A program made the translations under genes and the position numbers. The notes under the pieces were generated by a model that saw only the letters and a list, made by a program, of their open reading frames with translations, did no database searches and was not told the origin of the DNA. 64,000 bases of DNA from Paenibacillus paeoniae (lineage in GTDB: Bacteria; Bacillota; Bacilli; Paenibacillales; Paenibacillaceae): contig NZ_QUBQ01000001.1 in NCBI RefSeq assembly GCF_003388735.1, positions 1,612,001 to 1,676,000 on the forward strand, read 5' to 3'. Below are positions 33,072 through 41,993 of the stretch, one piece after another; position 1 is the stretch's first letter; the number at the start of each line of letters is the position of its first letter.

Positions 33072-33473
33072 GACAATAGTCCTCTCGCAATAGGTTTTCA
33101 ATAAGAATAGTATAGAGGCCAGCACTTAAAAAACGCTGAACATCGACATAAATCGACTTGTTTCTTTGCCTATCATAACCTGTCTGGTTTAGAAATAGTA
33201 GATAGGAGGCAATGTCTCCACATACGAAAATGGACAATGAATCGTACATTTCAAAGCAAAAACATGTTATGTTTGTGAAAATGATTCTCAATAGAGGACT
33301 ACATGTTGTCTAAGCATTCAAAAAAGTCATTCCGCTTCTGTCTCTCTGACATTCGTAAGTTGACTTTAAATCAAATCACTAGAATAGACCAACTACTATT
33401 TGTGCAAAATAAGAATAGAATCGTGCACATACCCCCATGTACTTTGAATAGGCGTGCTACTATAATAACTCTT

Positions 33474-33504
33474 ATTGATATTGATAATTAATATCAATTA
33501 TAAT
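33474..33504 (+). promoter_or_regulatory. Fur box overlapping the promoter of the siderophore-binding lipoprotein gene
   Basis: ATTGATATT (33474-33482), seven bases and AATATCAAT (33490-33498) form a perfect palindrome of Fur type containing GATAATTAATATC. It overlaps a promoter made of TTGATA (33475-33480), 18 bases and TATAAT (33499-33504). Iron-replete Fur would block transcription. The rest of the gap 33072-33473 holds the kinase promoter region; nothing else was recognised. Confidence 0.75.
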
Positions 33505-33550
33505 GTTTTTGAACAGATACTTACTATTGGAGAGGAATGTGGATAAGAGT

Positions 33551-34543
33551 ATGAGTAAGAAACGGATGTCAAGCATAGCGCTTCTTGTTCTAGCATGCTT
33601 GCTGGTGATAGCAGGATGCGGAGAAAAGGCGAATAAAGAGGGGCAAGAGGAAAAGGTTCAACCGGAACATACGTCAACTTCTACAAGGATAGTAGAGCAT
33701 CCATATGGAAAGACCGAAATTCCTGTTCAGCCCAAGAGAATTGCTACCTACCTGCTCGAAGATAGTTTGATTTCACTAGATGTGCCGTTTATCTATTCGT
33801 TCGATTTACCTGGCTATTATTTGCACGACCAAATCGCTGCGAAAAATATTCCGACAAGCGGCGCATTACCGCTGAATGTAGAGGCAGTGGCAGCATCCAA
33901 TCCTGATTTGATTATCATTAGTCAATATGCAGTGGAGGATCAGTTGGGTTATGACAAGCTGAACCTCATTGCGCCTACTATCGCTTATGATCCTAATGAT
34001 TGGGAGGGAAGCCTGATAAAGATTGGTGAGGCACTTGGTCTTGAGGATAAGGCAGCAGCCGTTATCTCTGCCTATAAAGAACATATCATTGAAGTGAAGG
34101 ATAGTATTGTGAAGAAAGTGGGCACAGATAAAACAGTAGCTCTCATTCGACCTTTAGCAAAAGACTGGCAACTCTTTTATCCTACCTTTGATTCGTTTAC
34201 AAAAATCTTTTATGAAGAGCTAGGCTTGAATGTGGATGAGAGTGTGGCAGCATCTCAACGTGAAAGCAGTAATGACTGGGGAGATAATCTCTCGCTTGAG
34301 GTTCTGCCTAAACTTAAGTCGGATTATATTTTCTCCATGTATGGCAGCTCACTTTCTGACAATGAAGAGTTTGAAACGGAGCGGCAGTCTGTGAAGGACT
34401 TTGAAAAGTCATCGTTATGGAAAAACTTGCCTGCTGTTCAAAGCAATCAAGTCGGCTATATTTCGGGTAGACATTGGATGACTAGTGGTTTCATAGCAGA
34501 TAAAATGAAGCTGGATGATGTATTGGGATTTTTAACTAAATAA
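33551..34543 (+). CDS. Iron-siderophore ABC transporter substrate-binding lipoprotein
   Basis: 330 residues from ATG 33551; GTG 33539 or ATG 33503 are alternative starts and none has ideal ribosome-site spacing. A lipoprotein signal peptide ends at LVIAGC. The periplasmic-binding-protein III fold shows TRIVEHPYGKTEIPVQPKRI, SGALPLNVEAVAASNPDLII and the C-terminal GYISGRHW. Such FhuD/YfiY-like proteins bind Fe3+-siderophores. The permease and ATPase genes are not adjacent, so it must use components encoded elsewhere. The Fur box upstream supports an iron role. Confidence 0.9.
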   Translation: MSKKRMSSIALLVLACLLVIAGCGEKANKEGQEEKVQPEHTSTSTRIVEHPYGKTEIPVQPKRIATYLLEDSLISLDVPFIYSFDLPGYYLHDQIAAKNIPTSGALPLNVEAVAASNPDLIIISQYAVEDQLGYDKLNLIAPTIAYDPNDWEGSLIKIGEALGLEDKAAAVISAYKEHIIEVKDSIVKKVGTDKTVALIRPLAKDWQLFYPTFDSFTKIFYEELGLNVDESVAASQRESSNDWGDNLSLEVLPKLKSDYIFSMYGSSLSDNEEFETERQSVKDFEKSSLWKNLPAVQSNQVGYISGRHWMTSGFIADKMKLDDVLGFLTK

Positions 34544-34553
34544 TATAAAGTGA

Positions 34554-34586
34554 AAGTCGTCGTGTGAAACCGGCGGCTTTTTTTTG
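34554..34586 (+). terminator. Terminator of the iron lipoprotein gene
   Basis: AAGTCGTCG (34554-34562) pairs with CGGCGGCTT (34571-34579, two G-U) followed by a long T run. Confidence 0.85.
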
Positions 34587-34611
34587 TCGGCTCTGGATAA
34601 TAATCGATGGA

Positions 34612-35724
34612 TCACAAGCGATCCTGTTGCAAGTTGGGATGTCCATACTTCTTTCTAATGAGATGTATGGCATACAGCAGGAGCGGGAGAACGATGGCAC
34701 ACGTAATGTCCCAATAGATGTAATAATTAATCATATAGTTGAAGTGTACGGTGTTCGGAGTAACGGCAAAAGCTAAACCGAATGCAATTAGGCCAACAGG
34801 TACGGTCATGGAGCGAGTATCACGAAGCTTCAGTAACTGTGTGAGCCCTAGCATGAGTGCATAAAAGTTTAGAATGATTTTGAAATAGGTCGATATGATC
34901 CAATTGATCGCAAGAATAGCTTCAACCCTCTGCAAGAAGTTGCCAATATTAATTTTCTGTGCTGCTGAATAGGTGGGATAAATGAGCGATGGGATTAGAT
35001 TAGGACCGATGACGACCAATGTAAGCATTACGATTGAGCAGATCGCCATGCCACCGAGGAAGGCACCAATCAGGTAGTCTCTCTCGGTATGCTTGCTGTT
35101 TGCAACTTGAGGGAGAATCATGAGAAAAACATTCATCTCGCAGAAGGTGAAGGTACTGCTATATAAAGAGGCATAATTGATATTTCGCAAACCTTCGGTC
35201 ATGATAGGCTGAATCCGATCCATTTGCACCTGCGGAAGCAAGAGTATAATTAGGGCGATGAATAGCAGGGCATTCCATGGGAAGAAGGTTTCGCCTGTTC
35301 GAGCAATCGTTTCAATACCGCTTTTCATGCTCCATATAATAAGAATGACCATTAACAGGTGAATGACCATGATTGGCGTTTCCGTCAGGAATTGCGTTGT
35401 GATGAAGTCACCTACTTCACGAAGGATCACTGAAACGTTGGTCAAATAATAATAGAGGTAAAAAATCGCAACTAATCCACCCAGCCATTTGCCCAGCAAT
35501 CGCCGACTATATTGTACGATGGTCAGCTTAGGATATAAGCGGCTGAACTTGTATAGAAACCACGCAACGGGCCAGCCCACAATGAATCCTAGCATTCCGG
35601 AAAGCCAAGCATCCTGCTTAGCGGCCGAAACAATCAGTGAAGGCAGGACAAGAAGCATGTCTCCGATAATAAAATAAATCACAAGAACGGCAAGTTGTTT
35701 CGTACTTATTTTCCCGTTAGCCAT
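34612..35724 (-). CDS. gerKB: Spore germination protein, GerAB/GerKB-type permease
   Basis: About 370 residues with ten hydrophobic segments, of the endospore germination permease family (APC superfamily). Typical features are the opening KISTKQLAVLVIYFIIGDM, SGMLGFIVGWPVAWFLY and the FLQRVEAILAINWIISTYFK segment. It forms the germinant-binding membrane subunit of a nutrient receptor in the spore inner membrane together with GerA- and GerC-type subunits. It is the last gene of the first germination operon (order gerA, gerC, small protein, gerB). GTG at 35727 is an equally possible start. Confidence 0.9.
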   Translation of the reverse strand: MANGKISTKQLAVLVIYFIIGDMLLVLPSLIVSAAKQDAWLSGMLGFIVGWPVAWFLYKFSRLYPKLTIVQYSRRLLGKWLGGLVAIFYLYYYLTNVSVILREVGDFITTQFLTETPIMVIHLLMVILIIWSMKSGIETIARTGETFFPWNALLFIALIILLLPQVQMDRIQPIMTEGLRNINYASLYSSTFTFCEMNVFLMILPQVANSKHTERDYLIGAFLGGMAICSIVMLTLVVIGPNLIPSLIYPTYSAAQKINIGNFLQRVEAILAINWIISTYFKIILNFYALMLGLTQLLKLRDTRSMTVPVGLIAFGLAFAVTPNTVHFNYMINYYIYWDITCAIVLPLLLYAIHLIRKKYGHPNLQQDRL

Positions 35725-35747
35725 CACAATTGCAACATCCTTTATGT

Positions 35748-35978
35748 TTAAGATTGATAAATCCAGCGATGTAGAGGCTTATACATAAGCTCCGGAATCA
35801 TTAAAGGGCTCGGGAGTTGAATTTCCAGCAGCGCATATACGCTTAATACAGATCCGGCGATTAAGAACAAGACATAGAGGATGACTTCTTTCTTCCAACG
35901 CTTTTTGATCTGATTAGGCAGCTCGAAGCCGGCTGCGATAATGGCAATGATGGATACGATCATAATGGAATGAATCAT
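35748..35978 (-). CDS. Small membrane protein inside the germination operon
   Basis: A 76-residue protein with two hydrophobic segments (residues ~3-18 and ~32-52) separated by the basic NQIKKRWKKE, then a C-terminal tail. Its ribosome site GAAGGAG lies in the last codons of the gerC gene. It sits where a fourth 'D' subunit is found in some germination operons (GerD-like small two-helix proteins that modulate receptor function). The assignment to that group is by position and size only. Confidence 0.65.
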   Translation of the reverse strand: MIHSIMIVSIIAIIAAGFELPNQIKKRWKKEVILYVLFLIAGSVLSVYALLEIQLPSPLMIPELMYKPLHRWIYQS

Positions 35979-35983
35979 TCTCT

Positions 35984-37177
35984 TTACTCCTTCATGATTC
36001 GAGTTAGGGAGTTGCTGGTCATCCCCGTATTTCGAATATGCATTTTAGTTTTATAGATAACTTGCAGCTTAGAGAAATGCTCATCCCAATCCTTTTCGAG
36101 TGTTTTCCATAGCTTGGGATGGGTTTTGTAGATAAGGTTGCCGAAACCGAAAATATCAATTTTGTATTTTTGCTGCATCGTATCCACAGACTTTTTCATC
36201 AAAGTATTCGCTCGGATTTCTGCATTTTGCTCCAGTTCTTTGATCGTAACAGGTGAACTAATATCAAGATTGCATGTTTCTTCCCCTATATTGGAATCCG
36301 TCTCGACCAGAACCTCAATAACGGGCTCGCCGTTAACCAGCATACATTTCAACTTGGTTTTCGTACGTATAATCTCAATAGCCAACAATTTCCCATCGGG
36401 ACACTTTAGATGGCCAACTGAAGATTTTACTTTGTCGGTTATGTAGTTATAGCCTCTGGCTTCACTTGGACTAAGCCAACCAGCAAGCTTATCTCCCTTG
36501 AAAACCGCAAGCTCCGAAAGCACTAGCTTAACGGGTACATCGATTTCCTCTTTAGTAGCTGCTTGGCTGGCTGGCGCATTACCTGTCGTCGTCACGCCTG
36601 GCAAGACGGGATGAATTCCTTCAGTTGTTAATTGATCCATCAACATGTCCACCGTTATCTTCGAAACCGGTGACCAGATGTTTGAAGAGGTCTCCAAGGA
36701 ATTAAACAAGGAATCGGCAGGCACTTTCTCTAGCGGCGTCAGAACGTTCATGATCTGTTCTGCAGGAACCTGCTTTGCGACCATTACGACATAATTCATT
36801 CGTGTTTCTTGATTTCTCACTAGCAAATCTAATACTTTGGCGACTCCTTCATGAGCAACTTCTTCACTTAGCACCAACGTTTGAATATGTGCCGTATAGA
36901 TTTTTCTTGGGCTTGTTGTCGTCAAATTTCGAAAAGCTTCAAATAAGGTTGCACCCTTTGCTTTGTATAAAGTAACAGGGGCTTTTCCACCGCCTGTACG
37001 GCTGTTCACTTGATCAGGAATGATCACTTGAGCCGCTACTTGATAGTCTTTCCCCGCCCTATCAATGGCAACGCCTGAGAGGATGCCAAGCTCATCTAAT
37101 TCGCGTCTGTTCCAGCAACCTGTCATGAGAGACAGGCTTAGTACGCATACAACAATCATTTGGCCAATGCGTTTCAT
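35984..37177 (-). CDS. gerKC: Spore germination lipoprotein, Ger(x)C family
   Basis: About 397 residues from ATG 37177 (AAGGGA ten bases upstream; an upstream frame extension to 37201 lacks a good site). Lipoprotein signal with lipobox LMTGC, then NRRELDELGILSGVAIDR, the family hallmark. Central VTLYKAKGATLFEAFRNLTT and the C-terminal region with WDEHFSKLQV match the three-domain GerC fold. It is the outer-surface lipoprotein subunit of the germinant receptor. One base pair block of 24 separates it from gerA upstream. Confidence 0.92.
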   Translation of the reverse strand: MKRIGQMIVVCVLSLSLMTGCWNRRELDELGILSGVAIDRAGKDYQVAAQVIIPDQVNSRTGGGKAPVTLYKAKGATLFEAFRNLTTTSPRKIYTAHIQTLVLSEEVAHEGVAKVLDLLVRNQETRMNYVVMVAKQVPAEQIMNVLTPLEKVPADSLFNSLETSSNIWSPVSKITVDMLMDQLTTEGIHPVLPGVTTTGNAPASQAATKEEIDVPVKLVLSELAVFKGDKLAGWLSPSEARGYNYITDKVKSSVGHLKCPDGKLLAIEIIRTKTKLKCMLVNGEPVIEVLVETDSNIGEETCNLDISSPVTIKELEQNAEIRANTLMKKSVDTMQQKYKIDIFGFGNLIYKTHPKLWKTLEKDWDEHFSKLQVIYKTKMHIRNTGMTSNSLTRIMKE

Positions 37178-37201
37178 AGATGTACAATCCCTTCCTGGCA
37201 A

Positions 37202-38716
37202 TTACTTCGTACCTTTGGATCGAGCCATCCGAATGCTGTCCTTTGGATTGATTGAGCTTGGCCGCTTAATCATCCGAGGCCAGGGGATGCGAAATAAAGT
37301 GTCTTTTTGGTTATCTAAGTTGAATGGTGCGATTGGACTCATATAAGGAACGCCAAATGATTGGAGACTATTCATATGCAAGGCAAGCAGAATGCTGCCG
37401 ATCAAAATGCCAAATAATCCGAAGGATGCGGCCAGTCCCATTAAGATGAAGCGAAGGATGCGAACGGAAATGGACATCGCATTAGCGGGGATGACATAAC
37501 TGGAAATCGCAGTGATGGAGACTATTATGACCATAGCTGCGGAGATAATTCCAGCTTCAACCGCCGCTTGTCCAATGACAAGTGTACCCACAATGGAGAC
37601 TGCTTGCCCGACGGTGCGGGGCATCCGAATGCCTGCTTCTCGCAAAATCTCATACACGATTTCCATCATGAGCGCTTCGATAAATGCGGGAAAAGGAACG
37701 CCTTCGCGCTGTGCAGCCAAGTTCAATAGTAAATTAGTCGGCAGCATCTCCTGATGGTACGTTGTAATGGCGATGTAGAGCGATGGGGCCAATAACACGA
37801 TAAAAAAAGATAAGTAACGAATCAGTCGAATTAAGGTGCTGATATCTGAACGTTGATAATAGTCTTCGGACGTTTGCATGAAATGGATAAACAAGCCTGG
37901 AACCAGCAAGACGAAGGGTGTCCCATCAATCAGAATCGCTACACGCCCTTCTAATAGGCCGGCGACGATTGTATCCGGGCGCTCGCTATTATAAACGGTA
38001 GGGAAGGGTGTATATTTATGATCCTGAATAAATTCCTCGATATATCCGCTCTCCAGAATGCCATCCATATCGATCCTATTGAGTCTTTGTTTGACTTCCT
38101 TGATCAGATCATCGTTCGCTAATGATTTCTGATACATAATCGCGACGCTCGTCTTGGTCACTTGGCCAATGCTGTACTTCTCCAACCAAAGCTGAGGGTC
38201 TTTCATGCGACGGCGAATAAGTGAGACGTTGGTTTCCAGTGTCTCGGTGAAGGCGTCCATCGGGCCGCGGATACTGGGCTGGGACGTAGGCTCACTAATG
38301 CTTCTTTCTTCACGTCCCGTTACGCCGATTCTTAAAGCGTCCGGATAGCCATTCATGAGCAGAATGGCGTCTCCCGATAACAGGTGGGTGAAGAGAGTAT
38401 CGAAATGATGCATCCATTCAATATCGCCAACGGACAACAGCTTCTCTTTCATGTAATGAAGCGGATGCATCGTTTGGTCGGAGTTATAAGCTGAAGAATT
38501 CTCGATCAATGAATTCAATATCGAGGTTTGAATCATTTGAACATCTGCAAGCCCATTCATATAAAGCAAAGCAATATGCCAATCTTGAGCCAATGTCATG
38601 TCCCGGATGATCAGATCTGGACTGTCACCCATTATGTCTTTGATGTACTGTACCGTTTCATGCAGTTCTGCATGAAGGCGTGTGTCTTTATTTGAAGGGA
38701 TGGGAATGACCTCCAT
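37202..38716 (-). CDS. gerKA: Spore germination protein, GerA/GerKA family
   Basis: 504 residues. Soluble N-terminal ~300 residues (two subdomains, including SLIRRRMKDPQLWLEKYSIG and GILESGYIEEFIQDHKYTPF) followed by about five TM segments containing REGVPFPAFIEALMMEIVYE and PRTVGQAVSIVGTLVIGQAA, the strongest family motifs. It is the ligand-transducing subunit of the receptor. The ATG itself is part of ATGGAGG, so no ribosome site precedes it; an ATC eight bases after GGAGG is in frame and could be a non-standard start. Confidence 0.93.
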   Translation of the reverse strand: MEVIPIPSNKDTRLHAELHETVQYIKDIMGDSPDLIIRDMTLAQDWHIALLYMNGLADVQMIQTSILNSLIENSSAYNSDQTMHPLHYMKEKLLSVGDIEWMHHFDTLFTHLLSGDAILLMNGYPDALRIGVTGREERSISEPTSQPSIRGPMDAFTETLETNVSLIRRRMKDPQLWLEKYSIGQVTKTSVAIMYQKSLANDDLIKEVKQRLNRIDMDGILESGYIEEFIQDHKYTPFPTVYNSERPDTIVAGLLEGRVAILIDGTPFVLLVPGLFIHFMQTSEDYYQRSDISTLIRLIRYLSFFIVLLAPSLYIAITTYHQEMLPTNLLLNLAAQREGVPFPAFIEALMMEIVYEILREAGIRMPRTVGQAVSIVGTLVIGQAAVEAGIISAAMVIIVSITAISSYVIPANAMSISVRILRFILMGLAASFGLFGILIGSILLALHMNSLQSFGVPYMSPIAPFNLDNQKDTLFRIPWPRMIKRPSSINPKDSIRMARSKGTK

Positions 38717-38735
38717 TTCTCGAAAGGATATCCCA

Positions 38736-38765
38736 TATTTTGGCCAGCGACTGGTTAAATATACC
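38736..38765 (-). promoter_or_regulatory. Sigma-G-like promoter of the first germination operon
   Basis: Minus strand GGTATA (38765-38760), a 17-base spacer and CAAAATA (38742-38736). This is close to the forespore sigma-G pattern (GNATA, then CATNNTA). Transcription would start near 38729, leaving a very short leader before gerA. Confidence 0.45.
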
Positions 38766-38832
38766 CTAAGGCCGGGATGTGATAATATTTAGGGAATTGT
38801 ACATATGAAAATGAGAGAGTGCAGGTGAGAGA

Positions 38833-39405
38833 TTGAAATTAATATTCGTAAAACGACTTTTCATCGCAGCAGCCGTTTTGTTAAGCTGGTTAATTATTCA
38901 TACTGCTTTCATCGTAATCGATGGGTTGAATGATGAATTAAAGCCAGTAGATATGGCTGTAGTATTGGGCAATAAAGTAGAGGATAATGGACAGCCGTCT
39001 GAGCGATTGAAAGCAAGGCTGGATCGAACCATAGAACTTTACAATCAGGGCTATTTTACTTTTATTCTTGTAAGCGGAGGGTTGGGGAAGGAAGGGTTCG
39101 ATGAGGCACGGGTGATGAAGTTTTACTTAGCCGATCAAGGGATACCGGAAGATGTAATTATAGAGGATAACAATGGTTACAACTCCTATATGACCGCTCA
39201 AAATACCAGCACAATTATGGATGCGTTAAAGGCAGACTCCGCTATGATTATTACGCAATATTTTCATATATCCAGGACAAAATTAGCTTTTAGCAAAATG
39301 GATATGAAAGAAGTCTATTCATCTCATGCCAAAATCTTTGAGTGGAGAGATATCTATTCCATCCTGCGAGAATTCCCGGCTTATTATAAATATCTCTTCA
39401 AGTAG
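38833..39405 (+). CDS. DUF218/YdcF-ElyC family membrane-anchored protein
   Basis: A 190-residue protein starting at TTG with AGGTGAG upstream. One N-terminal TM (residues ~8-28) is followed by the DUF218 domain: VDMAVVLGNKVEDNGQPSER, the conserved LKARLDRTIELYNQG, LVSGGLGKEGFDEARVMKFY and ITQYFHISRTKLAFSKM. Family members such as SanA and ElyC are linked to envelope integrity. It is divergent from the germination operon and followed by its own terminator. Confidence 0.88.
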   Translation: MKLIFVKRLFIAAAVLLSWLIIHTAFIVIDGLNDELKPVDMAVVLGNKVEDNGQPSERLKARLDRTIELYNQGYFTFILVSGGLGKEGFDEARVMKFYLADQGIPEDVIIEDNNGYNSYMTAQNTSTIMDALKADSAMIITQYFHISRTKLAFSKMDMKEVYSSHAKIFEWRDIYSILREFPAYYKYLFK

Positions 39406-39424
39406 GGATAGTGGAAACCGGAAC

Positions 39425-39470
39425 CAATCCCCGTAAGCCCGATTTATCGGAGTTTAACGGGGATTGTTTT
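39425..39470 (+). terminator. Terminator of the DUF218 gene
   Basis: CAATCCCCGT (39425-39434) pairs with ACGGGGATTG (39457-39466), with an inner CCGAT/ATCGG pair, followed by TTTTG. Confidence 0.85.
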
Positions 39471-39544
39471 GTATTGGAAAAGCTCTGTTTTTTGGATGGA
39501 TACTAAGAAAAGAAGTTCATGTAGTTAAGGGTAAAATATTTTAG

Positions 39545-39561
39545 TTGATAATCGTTATCAA
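39545..39561 (+). promoter_or_regulatory. Fur box upstream of the MarR-nitroreductase unit
   Basis: TTGATAA-TCG-TTATCAA (39545-39561) is a perfect arm-for-arm palindrome matching the Fur 7-1-7 consensus closely. Confidence 0.65.
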
Positions 39562-39566
39562 TCATG

Positions 39567-39594
39567 ATATATTGTTAATAAGTTAACAATATAT
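39567..39594 (+). promoter_or_regulatory. 28-base perfect palindrome, candidate MarR operator
   Basis: Twelve-base arms ATATATTGTTAA (39567-39578) and TTAACAATATAT (39583-39594) flank TAAG. It starts only five bases after the Fur box and lies ~85 bases before the MarR start. It is followed by a T run and could also act as a hairpin in RNA. Confidence 0.7.
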
Positions 39595-39678
39595 TTTTTC
39601 TGATAGTCACATTTTGCTTAATTAAGGTGTTCATCATATTTAACTATTAAACAATAAGGAGAAAGGTGTAGTTTAGAG

Positions 39679-40161
39679 ATGGATGTGAAAGATCGATCCA
39701 AACAGCTTCTGTATGAGCAGTACATTCAGTTTTTACATGTGCTTGAGAGTCAAAAGGATAAGGAAATCGATCATTTTCTTAGTATTGTGAAAAGGGAATT
39801 CATTGAGAAATTTTCCAGCAATTTGACCGCCGTTCATATGATCGATTGCATTGGTCAGCATGAACCGATTAATAGTACAGGCATTGCAGAAATGATGAAT
39901 TTGTCCAAGGCGAGTATAACCAAGATTGGCGCCAAATTGCTGGAGGAAGGTTTTGTCAAACGTACGCAAATGAATGACAACAAGAAGGAGATTTATTTCC
40001 GCTTGTCACCTCAAGGCAAAAAAATCTTTGAGCTTCACGAACGACTCCATAAGCTTGAAGCCGAACGATTCTATCGTTTTTTGGACAAATACTCGGATGA
40101 GGAATTGAAAGTAATCCATACATTTCTTCAAGATACGAGCACACACATCGAATCCAGATAA
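39679..40161 (+). CDS. MarR-family transcriptional regulator
   Basis: A 160-residue protein with AAGGAGAAAGG before ATG. Helix-turn-helix NSTGIAEMMNLSKASITKIG (residues ~74-93), wing KRTQMNDNKKEIYFRLS. Upstream lie a Fur box and a long perfect palindrome, so iron and the regulator itself probably both control the unit. Its last base overlaps the first in-frame ATG of the following nitroreductase frame, indicating cotranscription. Confidence 0.9.
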   Translation: MDVKDRSKQLLYEQYIQFLHVLESQKDKEIDHFLSIVKREFIEKFSSNLTAVHMIDCIGQHEPINSTGIAEMMNLSKASITKIGAKLLEEGFVKRTQMNDNKKEIYFRLSPQGKKIFELHERLHKLEAERFYRFLDKYSDEELKVIHTFLQDTSTHIESR

Positions 40162-40181
40162 TGAGAAGGAGGATGAAAGGT

Positions 40182-40757
40182 TTGAATGTAGCTGATTTGA
40201 TTATGGAACGCCGAAGTATCCGTAAATGTACGACGAGACCAGTGGAACAAGAGCTCGTTGTTGAATTGCTGAGAAACGCGTTGCGATTGCAGCCTTCACT
40301 AGAGAATGGGTCTTGGCGCGCCGTATATGCCGGAACGCCTGAAGCAAGCAAGGAGCTGACTGATTATATTTATGTACAGATGACCGAGAGCAAGCTGGGC
40401 AAGCTGATCCCCGGAAAGTTAATGGATGTCTTTAAGAAGAGATTTTCGGATATCCCCGCTCATCTTGTAGTGATGGCTGCGAAAGGGCCGGACCGTCCCA
40501 GCAGCGACCGGAATTATGCAGCCATCTGCGGATTGATGCAGAGCTTCCAGTTGCTAGGCTGGGAACGCGGACTAGGCATGCTGTGGGATACCGATCCCTT
40601 CCTTTATCATGAAGGATTTTTCCAAGGAATTGGGTTGCGTGAAGATGAGACATTCGTTGGTATCCTCCATCTGGGCTACTATGACAAAGTGCCAAAGAGT
40701 CGGAGAAGAACACCAGCCGAACGGAAGTGGACTGTATTGCAGGGAAGCGTTACTTAG
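40182..40757 (+). CDS. Nitroreductase-family protein
   Basis: 191 residues from the TTG at 40182, which has AAGGAGG nine bases upstream; an ATG at 40161 lacks a site. The nitroreductase fold is shown by ERRSIRKCTTRPVEQELVVE (residues ~10-29), the central AICGLMQSFQLLGWERGLGM and the C-terminal VGILHLGYYDKVP. It would be an FMN-dependent NAD(P)H oxidoreductase. The next gene encodes a second, shorter nitroreductase, so a heterodimer is possible. Confidence 0.85.
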   Translation: MNVADLIMERRSIRKCTTRPVEQELVVELLRNALRLQPSLENGSWRAVYAGTPEASKELTDYIYVQMTESKLGKLIPGKLMDVFKKRFSDIPAHLVVMAAKGPDRPSSDRNYAAICGLMQSFQLLGWERGLGMLWDTDPFLYHEGFFQGIGLREDETFVGILHLGYYDKVPKSRRRTPAERKWTVLQGSVT

Positions 40758-40772
40758 TGGGGAGGATGTAAG

Positions 40773-41264
40773 ATGACATTATCTGATTTGGCCGGAGAAA
40801 TGGGTAGGCCTGTACACTTTATAGATCGTCCAGTTTCGCAACAGCTGATACTGGAGCTGCTTAATTGCGCCGTATGGGCGCCGAATGATGGACTACGAGA
40901 GCCTTGGCGGTTTATCTTTACCGACAGACGGAATGGGCAAGAACTGCGGGGGTTGCAGGAGCCGGCTCCTGCGTATCTGTTGGTAGTGGCAAAGGAAGAG
41001 GGGGATCCTCATATTCAGGAGGAGGACTTTGCAGCCGTCTGCTGCCTAATTCAAAACTTCCGCTTACTGGCACATGAGAAGGGCTTGGGTGTGCGCTGGA
41101 CGTTGCACGAATGGATGTATGAGCGCAGCCGTACGGTAACTTTCGGTGTAGGGGACAATGAGCGTCTCGCTGCAGTGTTGGAGATCGGGTACAACGCTGT
41201 TCACTCCGAAGGAGAACCTGCGTTTACGGAGTCTCCGCTACCGTTCGAGCTGCTGGGAAATTAA
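40773..41264 (+). CDS. Short nitroreductase-family protein
   Basis: 163 residues with GGAGG before ATG, 15 bases after the previous gene. It is related to that gene but ~30 residues shorter: FIDRPVSQQLILELLNCAVW replaces the usual RRSxR start, CCLIQNFRLLAHEKGLGVRW and VLEIGYNA remain. The basic residues that contact the FMN phosphate at the N-terminus are mostly missing, so it may not bind FMN alone. A terminator follows. Confidence 0.75.
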   Translation: MTLSDLAGEMGRPVHFIDRPVSQQLILELLNCAVWAPNDGLREPWRFIFTDRRNGQELRGLQEPAPAYLLVVAKEEGDPHIQEEDFAAVCCLIQNFRLLAHEKGLGVRWTLHEWMYERSRTVTFGVGDNERLAAVLEIGYNAVHSEGEPAFTESPLPFELLGN

Positions 41265-41278
41265 TCATTAGCAAGAGG

Positions 41279-41317
41279 AACGGTCCCGCCTTGGCATAGG
41301 TAGGACCGTTTTTTTTC
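41279..41317 (+). terminator. Terminator of the MarR-nitroreductase operon
   Basis: AACGGTCC (41279-41286) pairs with GGACCGTT (41303-41310), followed by a T run. Confidence 0.88.
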
Positions 41318-41462
41318 AATGGAGAGACATTCATGACTGCAATTTTCTAGTAGGCAACTGGAAATAAGGAAGCAAATGACATTGTAGTAAAGGAAAAAGG
41401 AAACATGCCGTCGAACCAAACATATGTATTCATTGTAACGATTTGACCGATAAGGGGAGATT

Positions 41463-41930
41463 ATGTTGATCAAGTTGTTTCAGTATAACTGGATGGTAAG
41501 AGATGAATGGTTTGAACGATGTAAGCAAGTCCCGATAGAGGAATTGCTGCGTAATCGAATGGGTGGGACAGGTAGCATACTCTATACCTTGTTTCATATT
41601 TTAGATGTAGAATATAGCTGGATTCGTGGAATACAAGGAGAACCAGATATCCAATTTCAATACGAGAACTATAAAACCTTGGAACAAGTTAAACAGCTTT
41701 CTGATTCTTGGAACAAAGAAACGAAGTCGTTCCTTGATAATTGGTCAGATGATTTGGATAGCGAAAAAATAACTGTTTCATGGATGGAAGGACATTATGC
41801 CAAAGGTGAAATAGTACGTCATCTTATTGCACATGAAATTCATCATATGGGACAGCTATCCATATGGGCAAGAGAAATAGGGATTCAACCGGTGTCAGCG
41901 AATGTAATTGATAGAGGGCTGTTCAAATAA
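41463..41930 (+). CDS. DinB-family metal-binding protein
   Basis: A 155-residue four-helix-bundle protein starting at ATG after AAGGGGAGA. The three metal-binding His positions of DinB/YfiT proteins are recognisable in LYTLFHILDVEYSW (residues ~41-54) and HLIAHEIHHMGQLSIWAREI near the C-terminus. Related proteins include thiol-dependent (bacillithiol) S-transferases, a plausible role in a Firmicute but not proven here. It stands alone with no clear terminator. Confidence 0.85.
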   Translation: MLIKLFQYNWMVRDEWFERCKQVPIEELLRNRMGGTGSILYTLFHILDVEYSWIRGIQGEPDIQFQYENYKTLEQVKQLSDSWNKETKSFLDNWSDDLDSEKITVSWMEGHYAKGEIVRHLIAHEIHHMGQLSIWAREIGIQPVSANVIDRGLFK

Positions 41931-41958
41931 TCTGTGAGAGACGGAATTCATCAAGCTA

Positions 41959-41987
41959 TTTACATATCGAGAATTATCGATTAATAT
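41959..41987 (+). promoter_or_regulatory. ArsR-DMT unit promoter with operator in the spacer
   Basis: TTTACA (41959-41964), a 17-base spacer and TAATAT (41982-41987). The operator TATCGAGAATTATCGA fills the spacer (pattern TCGA-N-AATT-N-TCGA). The next gene starts at 41994, about where transcription should begin, predicting a leaderless mRNA. Confidence 0.7.
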
Positions 41988-41993
41988 AGGCTT

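Noticed and set aside
33303..33491. 62-codon ORF in the gap before the siderophore-binding gene
   Set aside because: No ribosome site and the frame covers the Fur-box promoter; likely chance.
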